From contig JAPZTL010000013.1 in NCBI GenBank assembly GCA_027532825.1, positions 3,630-67,629 of the forward strand: 64,000 nucleotides of DNA, written 5' to 3'. Of this stretch, positions 39,558 to 46,446 are shown piece after piece (positions within the stretch are counted from its first letter, which is position 1; every line of letters starts with the position of its first letter). The DNA comes from Silanimonas sp021297925 (lineage in GTDB: Bacteria; Pseudomonadota; Gammaproteobacteria; Xanthomonadales; Xanthomonadaceae). A program made the position numbers and the translations under genes. The notes under the pieces are model-generated. The model had not been told where the DNA came from and ran no database searches. It was given only the letters and a program-made list of their open reading frames with translations.

Positions 39558-40757
39558 ATGACCTTCCGCCCCCAACTTCGCATCCCCGCCACCTACATGC
39601 GCGGCGGCACGTCAAAAGGCGTGTTCTTCCGCCTCGCCGATCTGCCCGAGGCCGCGCGCGTGCCCGGCGCCGCGCGCGATGCGCTGCTGCTGCGCGTGAT
39701 CGGCTCGCCCGACCCCTACGGCAAGCACACCGACGGCATGGGCGGCGCCACCAGCAGCACCAGCAAGTGCGTGATCATCGGGCCGGCCACGCAGCCGGGG
39801 CACGACGTCGACTACCTCTATGGACAGGTGTCGATCGACAGCGCCTTCGTCGACTGGAGCGGCAACTGCGGCAACCTCAGCAGCGCCGTCGGGCCCTTCG
39901 CCATCGCCCACGGATTCATCCCGGCTGAGCGCATCCCGCGCGACGGCGTGTGCACGGTGCGCATCTGGCAGAAGAACATCGGCAAGACGATCGTGGCCCA
40001 CGTGCCGATCGCGAACGGCGAGGTGCAGGAGGACGGCGACTTCGAGCTCGACGGCGTCACGTTCCCGAGTGCCGAGATCCCGCTGGAATTCCTCGATCCG
40101 GTCGACGAAGGCGACGAGGGCGGGGCGATGTTCCCGACCGGGAACGTGGTGGATGACCTCGACGTTCCGGGCGTCGGCGTGCTGCAGGCGACGATGATCA
40201 CCGCGGGCATCCCCACCGTCTTCGTGCGCGCCGCCGACATCGGCCTCATCGGCACCGAGCTGCAGCCGGCCATCAACGAGAACCGCGAGCGCCTTGCGAT
40301 GTTCGAGGCCATCCGTACGGCCGGTGCCCTGCGCATGGGCCTGATCAAGACGCCGGAAGAGGCCGCCAAGCGCCAGCACACGCCGAAGGTGGCGTTCGTC
40401 GCGCCACCGGCCGACTACGTCGCCTCCAGCGGCAAGGCCGTCCACGCCGACGACATCGACCTCGTCGCCCGCGCGCTGTCGATGGGCAAGCTGCACCACG
40501 CGATGATGGGCACGGCCTCGGTGGCGATCGCCACGGCGGCCGCCATCCCCGGCACCCTGGTGAACGAGGCGGCCGGCGGCGGGGCGCGCGAGGCGGTTAC
40601 CTTCGGCCACCCCAGTGGCACGATGCGCGTCGGCGCCGCGGCCGAGCAGATCGGCGGCCAGTGGGTCGTGCGCCGCGCGCTGATGAGCCGCAGCGCCCGG
40701 GTGCTGATGGACGGCCACGTGCGCGTGCCTGCCGACGCGCCGGGCGACCGCGCGTGA
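39558..40757 (+). CDS. prpF: PrpF, AcnD-accessory isomerase
   Basis: A 399-residue member of the PrpF (two-domain diaminopimelate-epimerase fold) family that isomerises trans-aconitate or methylaconitate and is needed for AcnD function. Signatures: MRGGTSKGVFF near the N-terminus, GGATSSTSKC, and GNCGNLSSAVGPFAI. The stop overlaps the antiporter start (GTGA). Its separation from acnD by toxin–antitoxin-type genes is unusual. Confidence 0.95.
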   Translation: MTFRPQLRIPATYMRGGTSKGVFFRLADLPEAARVPGAARDALLLRVIGSPDPYGKHTDGMGGATSSTSKCVIIGPATQPGHDVDYLYGQVSIDSAFVDWSGNCGNLSSAVGPFAIAHGFIPAERIPRDGVCTVRIWQKNIGKTIVAHVPIANGEVQEDGDFELDGVTFPSAEIPLEFLDPVDEGDEGGAMFPTGNVVDDLDVPGVGVLQATMITAGIPTVFVRAADIGLIGTELQPAINENRERLAMFEAIRTAGALRMGLIKTPEEAAKRQHTPKVAFVAPPADYVASSGKAVHADDIDLVARALSMGKLHHAMMGTASVAIATAAAIPGTLVNEAAGGGAREAVTFGHPSGTMRVGAAAEQIGGQWVVRRALMSRSARVLMDGHVRVPADAPGDRA

Positions 40758-42325
40758 TCGAGGCGCTGGGCATCGGCGCCGCCCTCCTCTTCGGCTTGCT
40801 GGCGCGCGCCATCGGCCTGCCGCCGCTGGTGGGATTTCTCGCCGCCGGTTTCGCGCTACATGCCGCGGACGAGCGTTGGGACTGGATCCCCGACCGCGGG
40901 ATCGCCGCCGTCGGCCACCTCGCACACATCGGCGTCCTGCTGCTGCTGTTCACCGTCGGGCTCAAGCTGAAGATCGGACAGATCGCGCAGCCTGCGGTGG
41001 TCGGCGGCGGGCTGCTGCATGGCGCGGTCGTCGTCGCGCTGTTCGCGCCGGTGCTGGTGCTCGCCGTCGGCATTGGCGGGACGGAGGCGCTCCTCGTCGC
41101 CATCGCGCTGTCGTTCTCGAGCACCGTGCTGGCGGCCAAGATGCTCGAGGGAAAGCGCGAACTCTCGGCATTCTACGGTCGCGTGGCGATTGGCATCCTG
41201 ATCGTGCAGGACCTCGTGGCGCTGGCCGCGCTGGCCCTGTGGGGCGGCAAGTCGCCGTCACCCTGGGCCGTGCTGCTGCTGGGCCTGCCACTGTTGCGCC
41301 CACTGCTGTTCCGCCTGCTCGACCGCTGCGGCCACGATGAACTGCTGGTCCTCGCCGGCCTCGGCCTTGCCCTGATGCTCGGCGGCATGGGTTTCGCGGC
41401 GTTTGGCGTGTCCGGGGAGCTGGGCGCGCTGCTGGTCGGGATGCTGGTCGCCGGGCATCCGCGGGCGCGCGAGCTCGGCAACACGCTGTGGGCGATGAAG
41501 GAGGTCTTCCTCGTGGCCTTCTTCCTGCAGATCGGGCTGGCCGGCCTGCCGACCGCCTCGGACTGGGCCGTCGCGGGATTGCTGCTGCTGGCTTTGCCGT
41601 TCAAGGCCGCGCTGTTCTTCGGCCTGCTGCTGGCCTTCCGGCTCCGTGCCCGCAATGCGTTCCTCGCCGCGCTGGCGCTGGGGGCCTACAGCGAATTCGG
41701 GCTGATCGTCGCCGTCGGCGTCCCAGGCCTCGAGGCCTGGCTGACGCCGATCGCGATGGCCGTGGCGCTGTCCTTCGCGGTCGCTGCGCCGCTGAACCGG
41801 AGCGCGCAGGCCCTCTACGAGCGCTTCGAGCCCGCGCTTGCCCGTTGGCAGAGGCAGGCCCGCCATCCTGACGAGATCCCCCCGGCGCTCGGGCACGCGC
41901 GCGCGCTGGTGTTCGGCATGGGGCGCACGGGGACTGCGGCGTACGACACCCTCGGAGGCGCGTTGGGCGAGGTGGTGGGGCTGGACGCCGACCCGTACCG
42001 GGTACGCGAGCATCAGCAGTCGGGTCGCCAGGTGGTGATGGCGGATGCGGAGGACGGGGACTTCTGGCGGAGCGTCGATCTCGGGGGCATGGGTGTCGCG
42101 GTGCTGGCGATGGATGCGATCGAAGCCAAGCGCACCGCGGCGCGCCAGCTGCGTGCCCGTGGTTTTCGCGGGCCGATCGTTGCCCACGCCCTGTTCGCCG
42201 ACCACGTGGCCCTTCTGCGGGCCGACGGCGTGGACGACGCCCACCTCACCCTCCATGAAGCCGGGCGCCATCTGGGCGAGCAGGCCCTTCGCCGGTTGTT
42301 GGCAGAGGGTGGCGCCTCGTCTTGA
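40754..42325 (+). CDS. Kef-type cation:proton antiporter with TrkA-N domain
   Basis: A 523-residue inner-membrane CPA2 antiporter (YbaL/KefB-like) starting at GTG, four bases inside the prpF end. About twelve helices fill residues 1-375, with SFSSTVLAAKMLEGKRE and GAYSEFGLIVAVG as family marks. Residues about 390-500 are a TrkA-N nucleotide-binding domain (ARALVFGMGRTGTAAYD, VVGLDADPYRV). It exports K+ in exchange for H+ under nucleotide control. The coupling to prpF is probably incidental. Confidence 0.9.
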   Translation: MIEALGIGAALLFGLLARAIGLPPLVGFLAAGFALHAADERWDWIPDRGIAAVGHLAHIGVLLLLFTVGLKLKIGQIAQPAVVGGGLLHGAVVVALFAPVLVLAVGIGGTEALLVAIALSFSSTVLAAKMLEGKRELSAFYGRVAIGILIVQDLVALAALALWGGKSPSPWAVLLLGLPLLRPLLFRLLDRCGHDELLVLAGLGLALMLGGMGFAAFGVSGELGALLVGMLVAGHPRARELGNTLWAMKEVFLVAFFLQIGLAGLPTASDWAVAGLLLLALPFKAALFFGLLLAFRLRARNAFLAALALGAYSEFGLIVAVGVPGLEAWLTPIAMAVALSFAVAAPLNRSAQALYERFEPALARWQRQARHPDEIPPALGHARALVFGMGRTGTAAYDTLGGALGEVVGLDADPYRVREHQQSGRQVVMADAEDGDFWRSVDLGGMGVAVLAMDAIEAKRTAARQLRARGFRGPIVAHALFADHVALLRADGVDDAHLTLHEAGRHLGEQALRRLLAEGGASS

Positions 42326-42378
42326 GGCCTCCGTCGCCGCTGTGGCATGGTGAGCCCATTGAATTTGGAGCCCGACCG

Positions 42379-42927
42379 GTGATCGATCCGGACGGTTACC
42401 GCCCCAATGTCGGCATCATCCTGATGCGCGACGACGGCCGCCTGTTCTGGGCCCGTCGCGTGCATCGAGACGGCTGGCAGTTCCCGCAGGGCGGCATGAA
42501 CAGCGACGAGACGCCGCTCGAGGCCATGTACCGCGAGCTGCGCGAGGAGACCGGGCTGGCGCCGCAGCACGTCGAGCTGCTGCACTCGACCCCCGGCTGG
42601 TTGCGTTATCGCCTTCCGAATCGTTGCGTGCGGCCCGGCGAGAAACCCCGCTGCATCGGCCAGAAGCAGGTCTGGTTCCTGCTGCGCCTGCTCTGCGAGG
42701 ACAGCGAGGTGCGCTTCGACCTCGCCGACAAGCCGGAGTTCGACCGATTCCGCTGGGTCGACTACTGGTACCCGGTCGAGAACGTGGTCCATTTCAAGCG
42801 CGAGGTCTATGCCAAGGCCCTGCGCCACGTGGCGCCGGTCGCGCGCGGCGTGGCGGGCGAGGGCGCCGTGCCCGAGCTGGCCCCGACCCCGTCCGGTCCG
42901 TACCGCCCTGAGCGGCGTCGGGCCTGA
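42379..42927 (+). CDS. rppH: RNA pyrophosphohydrolase RppH
   Basis: A 182-residue Nudix hydrolase that removes pyrophosphate from 5'-triphosphate mRNA ends, triggering RNase E decay. The start DPDGYRPNVGIILM and DGWQFPQGGMNSDE are RppH-specific, and the Nudix box spans GGMNSDETPLEAMYRELREE with TGL following. The GTG at 42379 gives normal length. The C-terminal 25 residues are Pro-rich and variable. Confidence 0.94.
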   Translation: MIDPDGYRPNVGIILMRDDGRLFWARRVHRDGWQFPQGGMNSDETPLEAMYRELREETGLAPQHVELLHSTPGWLRYRLPNRCVRPGEKPRCIGQKQVWFLLRLLCEDSEVRFDLADKPEFDRFRWVDYWYPVENVVHFKREVYAKALRHVAPVARGVAGEGAVPELAPTPSGPYRPERRRA

Positions 42928-43003
42928 GCCCGGTCTTTGCCCTGCCCGCGTCTGCCTGAATGGACGGCGCCAGCCCCTTGACCGGAGCGCGGATGCGGGT
43001 TGT

Positions 43004-43022
43004 AATGCGAACAGTTCGCATT
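43004..43022. promoter_or_regulatory. Fur-like palindrome upstream of bfd
   Basis: AATGCGAA–CAG–TTCGCATT, a perfect 19-bp inverted repeat similar in length and layout to Fur boxes (AATGAGAAT-type half sites). It lies 18 bases before the bfd start codon, as expected for iron repression. Confidence 0.55.
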
Positions 43023-43040
43023 GCGATGGGGCTTCCCCGT

Positions 43041-43232
43041 ATGTACGTCTGCGTCTGCAACGGCGTCACCGACCGCGACATCCAGCGCGCAGTGGACGAT
43101 GGCTGCGATTCGTTCGAGGCGCTGGCCGCCCGCACCGGTTGCGGCAGCACCTGCGGCTGCTGCCGCGAGTACGCCCTCGAAGCCCTCGATCAGGCGCGGG
43201 CGCGCCCCCTCGGACTGCCCGTCGCCGCCTGA
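43041..43232 (+). CDS. bfd: Bacterioferritin-associated ferredoxin
   Basis: A 63-residue [2Fe-2S] protein that reduces and mobilises iron from bacterioferritin. Cluster ligands are Cys4 and Cys6 (MYVCVC), Cys38 and Cys41 (GSTCGCC). NGVTDRDIQRAVDDG is typical. ATG 43041 follows a Fur-like palindrome. A terminator then separates it from bfr, allowing opposite iron responses: bfd on in iron starvation, bfr in iron excess. Confidence 0.93.
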   Translation: MYVCVCNGVTDRDIQRAVDDGCDSFEALAARTGCGSTCGCCREYALEALDQARARPLGLPVAA

Positions 43233-43256
43233 GGTCGTGCTCTGCGAGTCCCTCGG

Positions 43257-43281
43257 ACGCCGGCCCAGCGCCGGCGTTCGT
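43257..43281 (+). terminator. Terminator between bfd and bfr
   Basis: ACGCCGGC (43257-43264) pairs with GCCGGCGT (43270-43277) around a five-base loop and is followed by a T-rich stretch with TTTT. It is a plausible intrinsic terminator of bfd. Confidence 0.6.
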
Positions 43282-43391
43282 GTTTTCATGCGGTGTCGAT
43301 CCGATGCAGCGCGTCGGCGACTCATTCGCGTTTCGCCCTGTCGGCGTCGGCGCCGCTACGCTTCCGCCCTGTCATCCATCGGAGCACAGCC

Positions 43392-43865
43392 ATGAAGGGC
43401 GACCCGCAGGTCATCCAGCACCTCAACAAGGTGCTCTACAACGAACTCACCGCGATCAACCAGTACTTCCTGCATGCCCGCATGCTGAAGAACTGGGGCT
43501 TCAAGGAACTCGGCGAGCACGAGTACCACGAGTCGATCGACGAGATGAAGCACGCCGACTGGGTCATCGAACGCGTCCTCTTCCTCGACGGCCTGCCCAA
43601 CCTCCAGAACCTGGGCAAGATCCTGATCGGCGAGACGCCGAAGGAAGTGCTCGAGTGCGACCTCAAGCTCGAGCAGGTCGCGATCCCGGACCTCAAGGCG
43701 GGCATCGCCCACGCCGAGTCGGTGGGCGACTACGTCAGCCGCGACCTGTTCGCGAAGATCCTGGCGTCCGAGGAGGAGCACGTCGACTGGCTGGAGACCC
43801 AGCTCTCGCTGATCGCCCGGTTGGGCGAAGGCCCGTATCTGCAGAGCACCCTGTCGAAGGACTGA
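43392..43865 (+). CDS. bfr: Bacterioferritin
   Basis: A 157-residue subunit of the haem-containing iron-storage 24-mer. Haem ligand Met52 and di-iron ligands Glu18, Glu51 and His54 are in place (NELTAINQYF, DEMKHADWVIERVLFLDG), with SEEEHVDWLETQL supplying the remaining ligands. Normal length. It follows bfd after a terminator and has its own upstream region of about 115 bases. Confidence 0.95.
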   Translation: MKGDPQVIQHLNKVLYNELTAINQYFLHARMLKNWGFKELGEHEYHESIDEMKHADWVIERVLFLDGLPNLQNLGKILIGETPKEVLECDLKLEQVAIPDLKAGIAHAESVGDYVSRDLFAKILASEEEHVDWLETQLSLIARLGEGPYLQSTLSKD

Positions 43866-43888
43866 TCCGCCCGCCGCGCGGGCGCGAG

Positions 43889-43911
43889 AAGGCCGGGTTC
43901 CGCCCGGCCTT
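43889..43911. terminator. Bidirectional terminator between bfr and the hybrid kinase
   Basis: AAGGCCGGG (43889-43897) and CCCGGCCTT (43903-43911) form a perfect 9-bp stem with a five-base loop, between convergent stop codons. It is symmetric with A/T at both ends, so it can terminate both directions. Confidence 0.75.
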
Positions 43912-43919
43912 CGTCGTCT

Positions 43920-46445
43920 TCAGGTGAAGCGTTGGCGCATCAACCTGCTGGCGCGCTGGAACTCCGCTTCGAGCACGGCCACGGCGACCGCGGGGCGCGA
44001 GAGGGTCCCCTCACGAGCGCCGACCTCGATGCGCTTCGCGGCGGCGGACACCGTCATCGCCCCGAGGTTCGCGCTGGAGGACTTCAGCGTGTGCGCGGGC
44101 GCGATCATCCGCTGCAGGTCGTTGGCGGTGACCGCTTCCTCGAGCTGCCGGATGTACTTGGTCGCGTCGACGAGGAACATCTCGACCAGATTGCGGAACT
44201 CCGCACCCATGACCTCGCGCAGCTCGGCCAGCACTTCGTCGTCGAGCACCGGGGCGCGCGGTGCCGCGGCCGCCGGCGCTGCCGGGGTGGTCGGGGTGGT
44301 CGGGGTGGACGGCGGGGCGGCCGCAGGGCTCGCCATCGGGGAGGGCGGGGCGGGGCGTGTGGGGATCGGGGTGGGACGTTGCAGCGCCGGGACGACCGGG
44401 ATCGCGGGGGGCGTGGGCGCGGAAGGGGCCGGTGCCGGGACGGGTGCCGGTGCCGGGACGGGTGCCGGTGCACCGGGGCCATGCGCACGCCGGGCTGCCG
44501 CACCGCGCTGCAGCCAGCGCTTGAGCATGTCCTCGAGCTGGCCGCGGTCGACCGGTTTGGAGAGGTAGTCGTCCATGCCGGCGTCGAGGCACTTCTGGCG
44601 GTCGCCGGCCATGGCGTTGGCCGTCATGGCGATGATCGGCAGACGCGGCAGGCTTTGGGCCCCTTCGTACTGGCGCCACTCGCGGGTCGCGCTGTAGCCG
44701 TCCTTGACTGGCATCTGGCAGTCCATCAACACGATGTCGAGGTTGCCGGCCGCCATGCGTTCGAGCGCGCGCTCACCGTCGCCGGCGGATTCGCAGATCA
44801 GGTCCATCTGCCCGATCAGCTTCTGGGCGACCAGCAGGTTGACCGGGTTGTCCTCGACCAGCAGCACGCGGGCGCGGCGGCCGATGGCCGCCTCGGCGAA
44901 GGCGCCGACGCTGCTGCCTTGCGGCAGGCGGGAGATCACCTCCTGCGTGGCGGCGTCGGCCCCTGCGAACGCCGCCGGCTCCTCCCCGGTGGCAGGCACC
45001 GGGTCCGGGCTGGGGGGAATCAGCAGGCTGCCGAGCGCGTTGCGGAGGTCCGGGGTGGCGGTCTCGCGCCGAAGCACGATGACGTCCGGCATTGCGCTGA
45101 TCTCGGGTGCGGGCACCTCGGCCCCGGCGAGGAAGACGATCTTCAATCCTCCCAGTTCCGGCGAGCGCGAGAGCGCGCGCTGCAGGACGAGCGCGGCGGA
45201 GGCGCCATCGCGGAGGTCGGCCACGAGGGCCTCGATGCCCGTGCTGGCACCGCGCGACGCGGCCGAGCGGAGTATCTGCAAGGCCTCGGGCGGCGACGTG
45301 GCGTAGGACAGGCGGACGCCCCAGCCCTGCATGGTGGCCGTGAGCCGCTCGCGCAGGGCGGCCTCGGGGGTCATCAGCAGCAGGCGGGCGCCGGAGAGGT
45401 CGACGCGCGCGGCCGGCAGGTCCCCCACGGCCTTCAGCAGGGGGATCTCGAACCAGAAGCGCGACCCCTGGCCCGGCGTGCTGTCCACCCCGATGCGGCC
45501 GCCCATCAGCGTGACGATGCGCTTGCAGATCACGAGCCCGAGGCCGGTGCCGCCGTACATGCGGGTGGTCGACGCGTCCGCCTGCGAGAACGCGGTGAAG
45601 AGCAGCGAGACCTTCTGCGCGGCGATGCCGATGCCGGTGTCCACGACCTCGAAGCGCAGCGGATGGTGAAGCCGGTCCTCGCCGTTCCTGAGGATGCGCA
45701 GCGTGACGCGCCCGCGGTCGGTGAACTTGATGGCGTTGCTCAGCAGGTTGGTGAGGACCTGCCGCAGGCGGGTGGGGTCGCCGCGAACCGGTAGCCGCAC
45801 CGCCGGTTCGATCTCGAGGTGGAGCAGGATGCCCTTGGTCTCGGCCTGCTTCGACATCAGGCGGACCACGGACTCGGCGACCTCGCGCAGATTGAAGGCC
45901 GTGGTTTCGAGGTCGACCTTGTTCGCCTCGAGCTTGGAGTAGTCGAGGATGTCGTCGACGATCCGCAGCATCTGCTTGGCGGATCCGTGCGCGGTCCGCA
46001 GCAGTTCGCCCTGCTCCGGTGTCAGGCGCGCCGCCAGCAGCATGTCCAGCACCGGCAGGATGCCGTTGAGCGGCGTCCGGATCTCGTGGCTCATGGTGGC
46101 GAGGAACTCGCCCTTGGCCATCATCGCCGCCTCGGTTTGCTTCTTGGCGTCCTTGAGCTCGGACTCGAGGCGCCGGTGCCGCTCCAGTTCCTGCTGGAGC
46201 GTGTCGACCATGTGCTGGTTCTCGGTGGTGAGCCGCTGGTGCTCGGCGAGCAGGTCGCGGGCCTCGCGCAGGCCGCCGGGGACCGTGAAGGCCGCGCCCA
46301 CCGTCAGAAGGAACGCGGTGCTGACGATCGCGATGAGGTCGCTGCCAGGCAGCAGGCCAAGCAGGAGGGCTAGCAGGAGGCCGACCGCGCCGGCAAGCAG
46401 CAGCCATCCGGCGAGCAGGCGGTTGGGGATGCGGGGCGGGAGCAC
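43920..46445 (-). CDS. Hybrid sensor histidine kinase (TM–coiled coil–HisKA–HATPase–REC-like–REC–HPt)
   Basis: An 841-residue kinase starting at GTG one base after the preceding stop. Two helices (about 10-56) are followed by a coiled coil (60-110), HisKA with His120 (TMSHEIRTPLNG), HATPase_c (MYGGTGLGLVICKRI), a degenerate REC-like region (about 350-460), a canonical REC with Asp near 576 (IVLMDCQMPVKDG), a Pro/Ala-rich linker of about 80 residues and an HPt with His near 784 (AHTLKSSSANLGA). No periplasmic sensor domain is present, so it senses within the membrane or cytoplasm. It is in an operon with the degenerate GGDEF-EAL gene. Confidence 0.9.
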   Translation of the reverse strand: MLPPRIPNRLLAGWLLLAGAVGLLLALLLGLLPGSDLIAIVSTAFLLTVGAAFTVPGGLREARDLLAEHQRLTTENQHMVDTLQQELERHRRLESELKDAKKQTEAAMMAKGEFLATMSHEIRTPLNGILPVLDMLLAARLTPEQGELLRTAHGSAKQMLRIVDDILDYSKLEANKVDLETTAFNLREVAESVVRLMSKQAETKGILLHLEIEPAVRLPVRGDPTRLRQVLTNLLSNAIKFTDRGRVTLRILRNGEDRLHHPLRFEVVDTGIGIAAQKVSLLFTAFSQADASTTRMYGGTGLGLVICKRIVTLMGGRIGVDSTPGQGSRFWFEIPLLKAVGDLPAARVDLSGARLLLMTPEAALRERLTATMQGWGVRLSYATSPPEALQILRSAASRGASTGIEALVADLRDGASAALVLQRALSRSPELGGLKIVFLAGAEVPAPEISAMPDVIVLRRETATPDLRNALGSLLIPPSPDPVPATGEEPAAFAGADAATQEVISRLPQGSSVGAFAEAAIGRRARVLLVEDNPVNLLVAQKLIGQMDLICESAGDGERALERMAAGNLDIVLMDCQMPVKDGYSATREWRQYEGAQSLPRLPIIAMTANAMAGDRQKCLDAGMDDYLSKPVDRGQLEDMLKRWLQRGAAARRAHGPGAPAPVPAPAPVPAPAPSAPTPPAIPVVPALQRPTPIPTRPAPPSPMASPAAAPPSTPTTPTTPAAPAAAAPRAPVLDDEVLAELREVMGAEFRNLVEMFLVDATKYIRQLEEAVTANDLQRMIAPAHTLKSSSANLGAMTVSAAAKRIEVGAREGTLSRPAVAVAVLEAEFQRASRLMRQRFT

Positions 46446-46446
46446 G

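Noticed and set aside
44260..44480. Repetitive Pro/Ala-coding DNA as a possible tandem-repeat array or CRISPR
   Set aside because: It encodes the low-complexity linker of the hybrid kinase; there are no regular spacers.
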